Shown: piece after piece, positions 45,161 through 54,087 of the stretch
Layout of the letters: every line of letters starts with the position of its first letter
How positions within the stretch are numbered: position 1 is the stretch's first letter
Source: Sulfitobacter sediminilitoris
GTDB taxonomy: Bacteria; Pseudomonadota; Alphaproteobacteria; Rhodobacterales; Rhodobacteraceae
Reading direction: 5' to 3'
DNA length: 64,000 nt
NCBI RefSeq assembly: GCF_010667575.1
Contig: NZ_JAABNT010000006.1
Span: 179,140 to 243,139, forward strand
Program-made: the position numbers and the translations under genes
The notes under the pieces: generated by a model
The model's database searches: none
Told to the model about the DNA's origin: nothing
What the model saw: the letters and a program-made list of their open reading frames with translations, nothing else

Positions 45161-46234
45161 CTACCGTGAAAGGCCACCATGCAAATTCGGCTGGTCCAGC
45201 GCCGCGAAACCGTAATGGCGCAACCAACGCAGGTCGCTGTCAAAGAACGCACGCAGATCCGGGATGCCGTATTTCAGCATCGCGATCCGGTCGATCCCCA
45301 TGCCAAAGGCGAAGCCCTGCCAGACATCAGGATCAATACCCCCCGCCTGCAGAACCTTTGGATGCACCATGCCGGAACCCAGCACCTCCATCCAGCCGTC
45401 ACCTTCACCGATGCGCAGTTGTCCGTCGACCCACGAACACTGAATATCGACCTCTGCCGATGGTTCTGTGAACGGGAAGTGGGAGGCGCGGAAACGTGTC
45501 TTGATGCCGTCAATCTCAAAGAAAGCGGAGAAAAATTCTTCCAGCACCCACTTGAGGTTCGCCATCGAGATATCCTTGTCGATGGCCAGCCCCTCGACCT
45601 GATGGAACATCGGCGTGTGGGTCTGGTCATAATCCGCGCGGTAGACACCACCGGGACAGATGATGCGCAGGGGTGCACCCTCTTTCTCCATCGTGCGGAT
45701 CTGCACCGGAGAGGTATGTGTGCGCAGCACGTGGGGCGGGCGGTTATCGCCTTCGGCCCGGTGCATATAAAAGGTATCCATCTCGGCCCGCGCGGGGTGG
45801 TGGCCGGGAATGTTCAGCGCATCGAAGTTATACCAATCGGTATCGATGCGCGGGCCTTCCGCCACAGAAAACCCCATCTCGGCAAAGATGGCCGTCAGCT
45901 CTTCGGTGACCTGGCTGACCGGGTGGATCGTGCCCTGCCGCTGCGGGCGCACTGGCAATGTCACATCGAGCCATTCTTCGCGCAGACGTGCGTCCAACGC
46001 GGCATCGCCCAGCGCCGCCTTCTTGGCAGCGAGCGCCGAGTTGATCTCATCCTTGAGCGCATTCAGTGCCGGGCCAGCGACCTGACGCTCTTCCGGTGTC
46101 ATCTTGCCCAGCTCGCGCATTTTCAGCGCCACTTCGCCCTTCTTGCCGACCGCTGCCAGCCGGATATCCTCCAACGTGGACTCGTCCGCCGCGTCGGCGA
46201 TTTGGGTCAGGTATTTTTGCTTGAGATCGTCCAT
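45161..46234 (-). CDS. pheS: Phenylalanyl-tRNA synthetase alpha subunit
   Basis: 357 residues. An N-terminal coiled-coil ([20 protein letters not shown]) precedes the class II core. Motif 2 is around [20 protein letters not shown] and motif 3 around [28 protein letters not shown]-like [13 protein letters not shown] and [10 protein letters not shown] are also present. It catalyses tRNA-Phe charging with PheT. A perfect 9-bp inverted repeat (GGAAGGTGG/CCACCTTCC, 45128-45153) lies just after the stop and may act as a weak terminator. Confidence 0.97.
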   Translation of the reverse strand: MDDLKQKYLTQIADAADESTLEDIRLAAVGKKGEVALKMRELGKMTPEERQVAGPALNALKDEINSALAAKKAALGDAALDARLREEWLDVTLPVRPQRQGTIHPVSQVTEELTAIFAEMGFSVAEGPRIDTDWYNFDALNIPGHHPARAEMDTFYMHRAEGDNRPPHVLRTHTSPVQIRTMEKEGAPLRIICPGGVYRADYDQTHTPMFHQVEGLAIDKDISMANLKWVLEEFFSAFFEIDGIKTRFRASHFPFTEPSAEVDIQCSWVDGQLRIGEGDGWMEVLGSGMVHPKVLQAGGIDPDVWQGFAFGMGIDRIAMLKYGIPDLRAFFDSDLRWLRHYGFAALDQPNLHGGLSR

Positions 46235-46449
46235 CAGGCACCCATCAATTCTGCTTGGACCCTGCTACTTGCGCCCCCTTTGAAATGCAACCCACCCGCA
46301 TGACGGGGAACCGCCCGCTAAAGATGAAAGTCCGGGCAAAAGGGCCACATTTCCTGTTGATCGCCCCGCCAAAGACTTGGCCTTCTACTATATTGAGTAG
46401 TACATTCTGCTCAGCCCGCTATATTTCGCGGCACCCTCTAGGAGTTGTC

Positions 46450-46791
46450 ATGCCGCCCCTGATGTATTCACATCGCCGAAAGTCTGTCTTGCAGCACACC
46501 GTGCTGGAACTGGGGCTTACCCTGTCCATCACGGATGAGAATTCGGACCTCTCACTGGCTGAGAATGAAGCGATGATCTGGGAAACGGCTCAAATTCTTG
46601 GGATCAAGATTCAGATCGAACAAAACGACTGCGACGTTCATTACTTTCTAAAGATAGGCAGACCCTGGGGGGATTCATGCGCATATTTGAAAAATCGAAA
46701 GAAAAGGAAATGCAGCGGCTCCGCTCTGCCGGACTATCGCTTGCGCACGCAGACCGAGTTGCACAGGGACGGCGCAGTAATGGTGCCGTGA
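46450..46791 (+). CDS. Hypothetical small protein overlapping the OmpA-like gene
   Basis: 113 codons from an ATG with a strong RBS (AGGAG, spacing about 6). The first ~75 residues look protein-like (VLQHTVLELGLTLSITDENS, then AMIWETAQILGIKIQIEQND). From about 46677 it runs through the OmpA-like gene in another frame and becomes unusual in composition (KNRKKRKCSGS). The overlap of 115 bp suggests a truncated or frameshifted gene whose original 3' end is lost. No family recognised. Confidence 0.4.
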   Translation: MPPLMYSHRRKSVLQHTVLELGLTLSITDENSDLSLAENEAMIWETAQILGIKIQIEQNDCDVHYFLKIGRPWGDSCAYLKNRKKRKCSGSALPDYRLRTQTELHRDGAVMVP

Positions 46792-47510
46792 TCGCCGTCG
46801 CAGGAGGCGTTGGCGTGATGCTGGTGGGCGTAATTGCAGCGCTGGTTTTACAGATGGAACCAGCTGCGCAACCCACCCAACTCACAGTCGCACCACAACC
46901 GCAGACGATCGAGACCATCATTACGCCACCCGCTCCGGCCACCATGGCCGTGGCAGAGCAAGAATTCACCGAACCAGAGAATGAGCTGACCGCGGCGATC
47001 AAGAGAGCGATGGCTCAGGACATGGAAAGCCCAGCACAGGAAAGTACGGTTCAAGAGGCCCCGGAACAGACAACGACGCTCAATTTTGCGCCAGACCCTG
47101 TGCTGCCGCAAGCTGGGGCCGCACCGGTCGCCACATCCGATTGCGTTACGCGTCTGGACACCTATCTCGCCCCGCTCTTCGTCCAGTTCGACCTTGGAAG
47201 TACCGTTATTACGCCTGAGAATGCAGAACTGTTGTCGCGGATCAGTGACAAGATCATCACCTGCGAGGACGCCTATGTTATGGTTGCAGGTCATGCTGAC
47301 ACCAGCGGTGATGATGCGACGAACATGGCGCTCAGCTGGGAGCGGGCAGATCGGACGCTGAACCGCCTTGTGGCACTGGGCGTCAATCCTGATGCTGTCG
47401 AAGCGGTGGGCTTTGGTGCCCGCGCCCCGTTGTCACAAGGATCGTCTGAAGAAGATGATGTTGATCGCCGGGTGGACTTCCGGGTCCTCCGCCTGCGAAG
47501 AGATCAGTGA
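46677..47510 (+). CDS. OmpA-like domain protein with N-terminal membrane anchor
   Basis: 277 residues. A short charged N-terminus is followed by one transmembrane helix (GAVIAVAGGVGVMLVGVIAA) and a low-complexity Pro/Gln/Glu linker. The C-terminal OmpA/MotB-type peptidoglycan-binding domain reads FVQFDLGSTVITPENAELLS, VMVAGHADTSGDDATNMALS and VDRRVDFRVLR. The inner-membrane anchor plus peptidoglycan domain suggests an envelope-linking role. The RBS GGGGGA lies before the ATG. Its stop overlaps the next small gene by one base. Confidence 0.85.
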   Translation: MRIFEKSKEKEMQRLRSAGLSLAHADRVAQGRRSNGAVIAVAGGVGVMLVGVIAALVLQMEPAAQPTQLTVAPQPQTIETIITPPAPATMAVAEQEFTEPENELTAAIKRAMAQDMESPAQESTVQEAPEQTTTLNFAPDPVLPQAGAAPVATSDCVTRLDTYLAPLFVQFDLGSTVITPENAELLSRISDKIITCEDAYVMVAGHADTSGDDATNMALSWERADRTLNRLVALGVNPDAVEAVGFGARAPLSQGSSEEDDVDRRVDFRVLRLRRDQ

Positions 47511-47686
47511 TGAGTCGTATCTTCCTGCTTCGCTTCCTGATCGTTGTGGCAGCGATGCTCGTCTCTGGCGTCTTTGGTTATTTGCTGGCGCGCCACCGGT
47601 TTCATCAGGACAGCGACACGATAATTTCAACCATGTCGGCAGAGATCATCAAAATGCGCCGACGTGCAACAACCCAGACAGGTTAA
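47510..47686 (+). CDS. Small single-pass membrane protein (58 aa), coupled to the OmpA-like gene
   Basis: The ATG overlaps the OmpA-like gene stop (TGATG). The product has one transmembrane helix (FLLRFLIVVAAMLVSGVFGY) followed by a short charged tail with a HRFHQDSD segment. It is probably translated with the upstream gene as a partner. No family recognised. Its last 13 codons lie antisense to the end of the BLUF remnant, so the natural C-terminus may have been altered by the same rearrangement. Confidence 0.6.
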   Translation: MSRIFLLRFLIVVAAMLVSGVFGYLLARHRFHQDSDTIISTMSAEIIKMRRRATTQTG

Positions 47687-47786
47687 ACCGCGCGTTGTTA
47701 CGCTTGCAGGTCTCAATCAGTTTTTTGACATCCAGGTTCTCTGATGGGTTGCGCTGACTGCAATAGACGAAACGTGTCAAGTTCAT
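47649..47786 (-). pseudogene. BLUF (blue-light FAD sensor) domain remnant, N-terminal part only
   Basis: The reverse strand encodes 45 residues starting MNLTRFVYCSQRNPSENLDV and continuing LIETCKRNNARFNLSGLL, then a non-homologous HVGAF and stop. This matches the first third of a BLUF domain, including the flavin-contacting Tyr (FVYCS) and Asn (RNNAR) positions. The rest, including the key Gln, is missing, and the reading ends inside the 58-residue gene on the other strand. It looks like a deletion scar. Confidence 0.65.
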
Positions 47787-48241
47787 GTGGTTCACCGAAA
47801 TTCAGCTATAATATAAAGATTTTTGAGAGATAGAATCGCCCCACTTTCAAGGCAGAATGGTCAAAGTCATTCTGATTTCAGCCGGACGTGCCCGAAAGGA
47901 CGGCATGATTAAGCTTTGGCGGGAATATCGGAAAAACCAGGCAAAAATTGCGGCGGCATTCAATCAAATCGTGTGCAGCGTCCGGCCACGAACGATCAAA
48001 GATACCTACCGCTACAGAATGGCTAGGACCTATAGAGCAGGCCGCATTAACGATGGAGGCAGGCCCTCCCGAAAAAGACTGTGACAGCCCTTTCACGGCA
48101 CGGGATATCTCCAGCAAGTGAGATCTGCCTGTCTTTGCCGCTGAAGAAATGCCCCCAATGGGGATATACAGCCTGAAAACTTATGACGTCCTGCCGGACG
48201 CAGTCTATGCTTATTCAGAAATCATATCGGGGGAAATGCAG
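47787..48241. other. 455-bp stretch without a recognised gene
   Basis: AT-richer than its surroundings around 47800-47830 (TATAATATAAAGATTTTTG). A 75-codon frame at 47857-48084 is arginine/lysine-rich and has no recognisable family or good RBS. The stretch may be what remains of the region deleted with the BLUF gene. The sequence just before 48242 holds the GFA gene's RBS. Confidence 0.4.
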
Positions 48242-48649
48242 ATGGCGACGACAGGACGCTGTTATTGTGGTGAACTGAAATACGAGATTAACGGCGCGCC
48301 CCAATGGCAGGCGCAATGCCATTGCCGCGAATGCCAGTACATCTCGGGCGGCGGGCCGAATTACTTCATGATCGTGGCGGCGGATGATTTCGGCTACACC
48401 GAAGGCACGCCCAGGCAGTACACCCGCGATGACATCAGTAATCCTAGAACGCGAGAGTTTTGCGGCACCTGCGGGACTCACATGATCACGCGCCTGCCAG
48501 ACCGTCCTGCCGTGGTGGTCAAGGTCGGAACGCTGGATGATGTCAGCGTCTACGAGGGACCACAAATGGCGATCTTTACCTGCGACATGCAGCCATTTCA
48601 TGTAATCGCGGAGGGCGTGCAAAGCGTCGATAAGCTGCCGCAGCGGTGA
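48242..48649 (+). CDS. GFA family (glutathione-dependent formaldehyde-activating-like) zinc protein
   Basis: 135 residues. The zinc-binding cysteines are in place: CYCGELKYEI, CHCRECQYISGG and CGTCGTHMI. The fold is that of the GFA/CENP-V family. Only some members act in formaldehyde-glutathione chemistry, so the substrate is unknown. The start at 48242 is preferred, with GGGGGA upstream; upstream in-frame codons look non-coding. Confidence 0.88.
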   Translation: MATTGRCYCGELKYEINGAPQWQAQCHCRECQYISGGGPNYFMIVAADDFGYTEGTPRQYTRDDISNPRTREFCGTCGTHMITRLPDRPAVVVKVGTLDDVSVYEGPQMAIFTCDMQPFHVIAEGVQSVDKLPQR

Positions 48650-48668
48650 AGGGATCCTCAAGACGAAA

Positions 48669-48696
48669 AAAGGCCGCCCCGGTTGGAGCGGCCTTA
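48669..48696 (-). terminator. rpmI-rplT terminator
   Basis: AAGGCCGC (48670-48677) pairs with GCGGCCTT (48688-48695). The reverse strand then reads TTTTTT. It lies about 20 bp past the rplT stop and can also stop the GFA gene. Confidence 0.88.
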
Positions 48697-48717
48697 AGAA
48701 TTCAATTTTGTTCTGGC

Positions 48718-49083
48718 TTAGGCTGCCAGTGCGTCCTGCGCGGACTTGACGATAGCGCCAAACGCTTCGGGCTCGTGCACAGCGAGGTCCGCCAGTACCT
48801 TACGGTCCACTTCGATACCGGCAAGGTTCAGACCATTGATGAAACGGCTGTATGTCAGCGCCTCGTCGTGTGAACGCACGGCGGCGTTGATCCGCTGGAT
48901 CCACAGCGCGCGGAAGTTCCGCTTGCGGTTCTTGCGGTCACGTGTGGCATATTGGTTGGCCTTGTCGACCGCCTGCGTGGCGACCTTAAAGACATTCTTG
49001 CGACGACCGTAGTAGCCCTTTGCGGCTTTGACGATCTTCTTGTGGCGGGCGTGGGTGACTGTTCCACCTTTAACTCGGGACAT
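48718..49083 (-). CDS. rplT: 50S ribosomal protein L20
   Basis: 121 residues, basic. It starts [20 protein letters not shown] and has [15 protein letters not shown] and [19 protein letters not shown]20 binds 23S rRNA early in assembly and can act as a translational repressor of its own operon. It follows rpmI after 15 bp. infC, often first in this operon, is not in this window. Confidence 0.97.
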   Translation of the reverse strand: MSRVKGGTVTHARHKKIVKAAKGYYGRRKNVFKVATQAVDKANQYATRDRKNRKRNFRALWIQRINAAVRSHDEALTYSRFINGLNLAGIEVDRKVLADLAVHEPEAFGAIVKSAQDALAA

Positions 49084-49098
49084 CTCAGCTCTCCTCTA

Positions 49099-49299
49099 TC
49101 AGCGGTCGTAGGGCATGAAGCCCTTGATGATCTTTGCATCGGGCTCAGACAGTGCCTGCGTGCCGCGTGCATTACGGATGAACTTGTTGGTCCGTTTGAT
49201 CATGCCGTGCTGTTTGCCAGCCTGGCTGCCGATGACCTTGCCGGTCGCCGAGATCTTAAAGCGCTTTTTGGCGCTCGATTTCGTCTTCATCTTAGGCAT
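49099..49299 (-). CDS. rpmI: 50S ribosomal protein L35
   Basis: 66 residues: [20 protein letters not shown] at the start and [11 protein letters not shown] at the end, both typical. The start at 49299 has AGGAGACGG upstream; the extra upstream in-frame codons are ignored. It is the first gene of the rpmI-rplT unit here. The usual leading infC is absent on this side. Confidence 0.96.
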   Translation of the reverse strand: MPKMKTKSSAKKRFKISATGKVIGSQAGKQHGMIKRTNKFIRNARGTQALSEPDAKIIKGFMPYDR

Positions 49300-49479
49300 T
49301 TCCGTCTCCTGCTTTGGGTCGGTGAACGCGCGACTCGGCATGCCATACCGGCCGGTCGCGCGGGTGAAAGCTGGCGTATAGGGCCAAGCCTTTGCTTTGG
49401 CAAGGGGGGATGGCGCATCTCAGCAATGACGGCTTGCAATTCGTCCCCGCGTCCTGAAGCCTGAGTAGGAATTTTCCCG

Positions 49480-49881
49480 ATGCAGGCACCAGATACCATG
49501 AAAACCAGTCCTGATAACCCCCTGCTTGCAGATTTGATCGCCCATGAGAAACGCGTCTGGAACGCCCTCGTCTCTGGCGATCCTGCAGCAGATTCCAGTT
49601 TGCTGAGTGACGATTTCCTTGGCGTCTATCCGACTGGCTTTGCCCAGAAGTCAGAACATGTTGCTCAGCTCGCCAGTGGTCCAACTGTTACATCCTACGA
49701 CATCACCGCGTGTCAGGCCAAACCACTAGGAGAGAGGCATGCGATCCTCAGCTACAAGGCGCGGTTCCGACGGGCAAGCCGGACGACAGATGAAACGATG
49801 TACGTCTCTTCGATTTGGGAGCGTAACGGAGACGGCTGGATCAACATTTTCAGTCAAGACACACCCGAAGCCGACGGTTGA
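49480..49881 (+). CDS. NTF2-like / DUF4440 family protein
   Basis: 133 residues (or 127 from the ATG at 49498). The SnoaL/NTF2-like pattern is seen: LIAHEKRVWNALVSGDPAAD, LSDDFLGVYPTGFAQKSEHV and YVSSIWERNGDGWINIFSQD. This fold often forms a small-molecule pocket; the specific function is unknown. AGGAA lies 8 bp before the first ATG. It is a single gene. Confidence 0.75.
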   Translation: MQAPDTMKTSPDNPLLADLIAHEKRVWNALVSGDPAADSSLLSDDFLGVYPTGFAQKSEHVAQLASGPTVTSYDITACQAKPLGERHAILSYKARFRRASRTTDETMYVSSIWERNGDGWINIFSQDTPEADG

Positions 49882-49890
49882 GCGCGAGAA

Positions 49891-50115
49891 TCAGGGGAAA
49901 TAGCGCCCTACAACACTCACAAAAACATCCGGTACTTCGCCCAATTCATAGCCGCCAGGCTTTGATTGGACTGCATAAAGGATCAACGCACCGCCGATCA
50001 GGACCGTCAAAGCAGAGGCGCGCGGCGCACGGCTGTCTGAGATAGCGGACAGGATCGACGGGATCGAAAAGGCCGCGACTACAAGGCCCAAAGACAGAGC
50101 AAGATCCGGATCCAT
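49891..50115 (-). CDS. Small two-helix membrane protein of unknown function
   Basis: 74 residues with two hydrophobic segments (DLALSLGLVVAAFSIPSILS; SALTVLIGGALILYAVQ) and a conserved-looking tail (GGYELGEVPDVFVSVVGRYF). A good RBS (AGGAG, spacing about 8) supports the start at 50115. It follows the pyruvate kinase gene by about 30 bp on the same strand and is likely co-transcribed. I do not recall a named family. Confidence 0.65.
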   Translation of the reverse strand: MDPDLALSLGLVVAAFSIPSILSAISDSRAPRASALTVLIGGALILYAVQSKPGGYELGEVPDVFVSVVGRYFP

Positions 50116-50146
50116 GCACGTACTCCTATTCCGATTTCTTATAAGC

Positions 50147-51592
50147 TTACTCTGGGTCAGCCGCAAAAATCAAACTTTCGTCACAAGGGGCCACGCGCAG
50201 AATGTTGGTGCTGCCCGGCACATTGAATGGCACGCCAGCGGTCACGACGATATGGTCCTCCGGACCTGCGAACCCTTCGCGCCGCGCCGCTTGAACGGCG
50301 GACACAACAGCCTTTTTGAAGCGGTCGACATCACCTGTAATCACGCAGTTTGTGCCCCAGCTCAGTGCAAGTCGCCGCGCAGTGCGCACCAGTGGTGTCA
50401 ACGCAATCACCGGCACGCGGGGCCGCTCCCGCGCGGTTAACAACGCCGTGGTCCCGCTTTGGGTAAAGCAACAGATCGCCTTGATATCCGTCGTCTCCGC
50501 AATTTCGCGGGCAGCAGCGACGATACCGTCGGCCACGGTCATCCTGTCGGCGGTCCGCGAAGCTTCAATGATCTGGGTGTAGGTCGGATCCCTTTCGACC
50601 TCACTAGCCACGTTATCCATCGTGGTCACAGCCTCAATTGGGTATTCCCCGGCGGCAGATTCCGCGCTCAGCATCACTGCATCCGCACCTTCATAGATCG
50701 CTGTCGCCACGTCCGAAACCTCAGCCCGTGTGGGCATCGGGCTTTCGATCATGGATTCCAGCATCTGCGTGGCCACGATCACCGGCTTGGCCGCCGCACG
50801 ACACTTGCGCACAAGCCGTTTCTGGATCGGCGGGACATTCTGTACAGGCAGCTCGACCCCAAGATCGCCGCGCGCCACCATGATACCATCGCTTACCGCC
50901 AGAATGTCATCGAAGCGATCTACCGCTGATGGCTTTTCAATCTTGGACAGGATCGCGGCGCGTCCCTTGGTCAGTTCCCGTGCCTCGGCCACGTCCTCTG
51001 GGCGCTGCACAAAACTAAGCGCCAGCCAATCAACGCCCAGTTCGCAAGCGAACTCCAGATCGGCACGATCCTTTTCTGACAGCGCTGCCAAGGGCAGCAC
51101 GACATCCGGCACATTCACGCCCTTGCGGTTGGAAATCACGCCGCCGGTGATAACCTCGCAATTGGCATAATCAGCGGCACAGTCGATCACTTTGAGCCTG
51201 ATCTTGCCGTCATTCACCAGCAGAGTTGCCCCCGGCTCGAGTGCCGCGAAAATCTCGGGGTGTGGCAGACAAACCCGGTTTGCATCGCCTTCTGTCTCAT
51301 CAAGGTCGAGGCGAAACCGGGCCCCTTCTTCCAGTGTTTCGCTACCCTCTGAGAAAACACCGACCCGCAGCTTTGGGCCCTGCAAGTCTGCAAGGATTCC
51401 AATGGTGCTGTTCAGGTTCTCTTCAACCTCCCGAATGATCCGGTGCTTGTCACGGATTTCGGCGTGGCTGCCATGGCTCATATTCAGGCGGAATACATCC
51501 GCACCTGCCTTGTGCAATGCCTCGATCATCTCGTAGGTGTCGGATGACGGACCTAATGTCGCGACAATCTTTACGTTGCGCAGGCGTCTCAT
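50147..51592 (-). CDS. pyk: Pyruvate kinase
   Basis: 481 residues. It starts RRLRNVKIVATLGPSSDTYE; the substrate/metal site is IGILADLQGPKLRVG and SKIEKPSAVDRFDDILAVSD, with IMVARGDLGVELP and the K+-site region MLESMIESPMPTRAEVSDVA. The C-terminal allosteric domain follows. It makes pyruvate and ATP from phosphoenolpyruvate. The start at 51592 is chosen; the upstream open frame is intergenic DNA. Confidence 0.96.
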   Translation of the reverse strand: MRRLRNVKIVATLGPSSDTYEMIEALHKAGADVFRLNMSHGSHAEIRDKHRIIREVEENLNSTIGILADLQGPKLRVGVFSEGSETLEEGARFRLDLDETEGDANRVCLPHPEIFAALEPGATLLVNDGKIRLKVIDCAADYANCEVITGGVISNRKGVNVPDVVLPLAALSEKDRADLEFACELGVDWLALSFVQRPEDVAEARELTKGRAAILSKIEKPSAVDRFDDILAVSDGIMVARGDLGVELPVQNVPPIQKRLVRKCRAAAKPVIVATQMLESMIESPMPTRAEVSDVATAIYEGADAVMLSAESAAGEYPIEAVTTMDNVASEVERDPTYTQIIEASRTADRMTVADGIVAAAREIAETTDIKAICCFTQSGTTALLTARERPRVPVIALTPLVRTARRLALSWGTNCVITGDVDRFKKAVVSAVQAARREGFAGPEDHIVVTAGVPFNVPGSTNILRVAPCDESLIFAADPE

Positions 51593-51790
51593 GATGTTTG
51601 TTCCCGTCTTTGTCAGTATTGGCGTTTTGTTTGCTTCGTTGGCGGTAACAAAAATGTAGTCATGGCCTACATTCCGCATAAAGCCTGTCAAAGATTTCAC
51701 ATTTATGAACCGGCTGCCAGTATGGATTGAACTGGCCAAAACTTGACAGTCCATCTCAATGTGCCCAGCTAGAACACAAAGGAGATCCCC

Positions 51791-52102
51791 ATGCCCACAC
51801 AGACTGAAATAGAATTGCAGGCCGCCGCCTTCCGTCGCCTACAGCAACACCTGATGCAAGACCGCACCGATGTGCAAAACATCAACATGATGAACCTGAC
51901 CGGTTTTTGTCGTAACTGCCTGTCACGCTGGTATCAGGAAGCCGCCAACGCGCGTGGAATCGACATGGGCAAGGAAGAGGCGCGCGAACTGTTCTACGGG
52001 ATGACCATGGACGAGTGGAAATCGAAGTACCAGACCGACGCCAGCCCTGAAAAGCAGGAAGCATTCAAGAAGTCCTTTGCCGAGAACGTCGGAAAAGACT
52101 GA
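51791..52102 (+). CDS. DUF1244 domain-containing protein
   Basis: 103 residues, almost entirely helical. The family core is VQNINMMNLTGFCRNCLSRW, followed by RELFYGMTMDEWKSKYQTDA. DUF1244 is widespread in alphaproteobacteria, with a CxxC pair (CRNC) and no known activity. A near-consensus RBS (AAGGAGAT) precedes the start. It is divergent from pyk. Confidence 0.92.
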   Translation: MPTQTEIELQAAAFRRLQQHLMQDRTDVQNINMMNLTGFCRNCLSRWYQEAANARGIDMGKEEARELFYGMTMDEWKSKYQTDASPEKQEAFKKSFAENVGKD

Positions 52103-52211
52103 TTGTATGCCCACAGGCGGGAATACCTTGGAATTGCCTCTATCTGTTTCCGATCTCGCCACAATCGCCCAGCATTAAATCTCCGTTAACCTTAGAAAAG
52201 GTCATCGGATC

Positions 52212-53105
52212 ATGCTGGAGCTTATCATCATCCCCGCGCTTGTGGGCCTCGGTCTGGGGCTGGAGTACTTTTCGTCAGAAGATGACGAGGACGACACCAC
52301 AAACGACGACCCCATTCAGATTACGCTTGAGGATAGCGTGATCGCGTTTGAGGGCACCGAGGCCAAAGAGCATGTTCAGGGCAATGCGCTCGACAATATC
52401 ATGCGCGGTTCTGAAAACAACGATCTGCTCAGCGGGCATGACGGAAACGACACGCTGGATACAGGTGCCGGGGATGACCGTATTTTTGGCGGAGCTGGCG
52501 ATGATGTGGCAATCGGTGGCGCGGGGGATGACCGTATATTCCTGAGCGACGGAGACGATGTCACTGCACCGGAAGCAGGATCAGGTGGTGACGCGGGTGA
52601 CGATCTGATCCGCGGCGGCGCGGGCAATGATCAGATTGTCGATACGTTGGGCGCCAATCAGATTTTCGGTGATCTGGGACATGATGACATCGTCACCGTG
52701 GACGGGCTGAGCGCCGAAGGCACGGTCGATGACATCGTGACAAATACCCCCGACACTGTGCACGGCGGTTTTGGCAACGACACCATTATCGCGGATCAAG
52801 GCGACATTCTGACCGGCGGGGAAGGCGAAGACACCTTTGTTGTCGCGACCTTATCTGGGGTCGAAGGCGCACCGGCAGTTTTGCTGGACTTTGATCTGCG
52901 TGAGGACCTGTTCAGCGTCGTGTTTCTGGGCGAAGCACCGGAGGATAGTTCCGTCGAATTTGTCCACGACCCGGATACCGAACAGCTGCGCGCCTTTGTT
53001 GGCGGGCAAGAGGTGGCAGTCCTCAACGATATGGAGGCTGCCGACATCCCCTTCATTCAGACATTCGTCACAAGCCTGCCTGACCTACTCGATCCACAGG
53101 CCTGA
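52212..53105 (+). CDS. RTX-type calcium-binding repeat protein
   Basis: 297 residues. A short hydrophobic N-terminus (MLELIIIPALVGLGLGLEYF) is followed by an acidic segment and then RTX nonapeptide-like repeats between about 70 and 180 (SGHDGNDTL, GAGDDRIFGGAGDD, RGGAGNDQI, HGGFGNDTI, TGGEGEDTF). Such repeats bind Ca2+ and fold outside the cell, usually after type I secretion. The repeat block is short and the C-terminal ~90 residues look like the conserved tail of small Rhodobacteraceae RTX proteins. The unusual N-terminal helix could anchor it. Confidence 0.83.
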   Translation: MLELIIIPALVGLGLGLEYFSSEDDEDDTTNDDPIQITLEDSVIAFEGTEAKEHVQGNALDNIMRGSENNDLLSGHDGNDTLDTGAGDDRIFGGAGDDVAIGGAGDDRIFLSDGDDVTAPEAGSGGDAGDDLIRGGAGNDQIVDTLGANQIFGDLGHDDIVTVDGLSAEGTVDDIVTNTPDTVHGGFGNDTIIADQGDILTGGEGEDTFVVATLSGVEGAPAVLLDFDLREDLFSVVFLGEAPEDSSVEFVHDPDTEQLRAFVGGQEVAVLNDMEAADIPFIQTFVTSLPDLLDPQA

Positions 53106-53113
53106 GCGGACCC

Positions 53114-53977
53114 TCAAACGGCCGCCTTGCGCATCTCATCAAGGTAGATTTCGCGCAGGCGCGGGGCAACCCGCCCCGGTGTGCCGTCACCCAGTGCCAC
53201 GCCATCAATTTCCACAACCGGCATGACAAATGCGCTGGCAGAGGTCGTGAATGCCTCGTCCGCCTCTTTGGCCTCATCGATGGTAAAGTTGCGTTCTTCC
53301 ACTTCCATCTGCGCCTCACGCGCGAAACGCAGAACAGCAGCGCGGGTGATCCCGTGCAGGATGTCGTTGGACAGGGCGCGGGTGATGATCTTGTTGCCCT
53401 TCACGATATAGGCATTGTTTGACGTGCCCTCGGTCACGAAACCGTCCTCGACCATCCACGCATCGTCACAGCCCGCCTTCTTGGCCATCATCTTGCCCAT
53501 CGACGGGTAGAGCAGCTGGACCGTCTTGATGTCTCTGCGTCCCCAGCGAATGTCCTCAATGCTGATGATCTTGGCCCCTTTCTTGGCAGCGGGGCTGTCC
53601 GCGAGACCGGGTTTGCTTTGGGTGAAAAGCACGACAGTCGGTTCCGTCGTCTCAGGATCAGGGAAGGCAAAATCACGATCCCCGTCAGACCCGCGCGTGA
53701 TCTGAAGATAGATCAAACCTTCATCGATCTCGTTCAGGCGCACCAACTCGCGGTGCACTTCCAGCAGGTCTTCCTTGGAGATCGGGTTTTTCATGTCCAA
53801 CTCGCTCAGTGACCGGGCCAGACGCACCGCGTGGCCGTCAAAGTCAATCAACTTGCCATCCAGCACGGATGTCACCTCATAGACACCATCAGCCATCAGG
53901 AAACCCCGGTCAAAAATTGAAACGCTTGCCTCGGTCTCGGGCAGGTAGTTGCCGTTCACGTATACGGTGCGGGTCAT
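53114..53977 (-). CDS. D-amino acid aminotransferase
   Basis: 287 residues of fold type IV PLP aminotransferases. YVNGNYLPETEASVSIFDRG, FLMADGVYEVTSVLDGKL and the PLP Lys in RDIKTVQLLYPSM are visible; the phosphate-binding region is DGFVTEGTSNNAYIVKG. These features match D-alanine/D-amino acid transaminase rather than BCAA transaminase. It converts D-amino acids and 2-oxoglutarate to 2-oxoacids and D-glutamate. The start at 53977 has GGGAG upstream. Its product D-glutamate could feed the neighbouring DgcN/DgcA genes. Confidence 0.9.
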   Translation of the reverse strand: MTRTVYVNGNYLPETEASVSIFDRGFLMADGVYEVTSVLDGKLIDFDGHAVRLARSLSELDMKNPISKEDLLEVHRELVRLNEIDEGLIYLQITRGSDGDRDFAFPDPETTEPTVVLFTQSKPGLADSPAAKKGAKIISIEDIRWGRRDIKTVQLLYPSMGKMMAKKAGCDDAWMVEDGFVTEGTSNNAYIVKGNKIITRALSNDILHGITRAAVLRFAREAQMEVEERNFTIDEAKEADEAFTTSASAFVMPVVEIDGVALGDGTPGRVAPRLREIYLDEMRKAAV

Positions 53978-54087
53978 GCGGGGCTCCCTTCGCTTGTCTA
54001 TTGTTTGTTGTGCTGTTCCGGCGGTAGGGTCAAGAGCACATCCCGATTTCCGCATCGTTTCCGATGCCCAGACCAAGGGGAATGTCC

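Noticed and set aside
45179..46303. Forward open frame of 374 codons
   Set aside because: Antisense to pheS, whose motifs are clear; no recognisable protein.
47857..48084. 75-codon forward frame rich in Arg and Lys
   Set aside because: No convincing RBS, no family resemblance, and it lies in a region that appears decayed.
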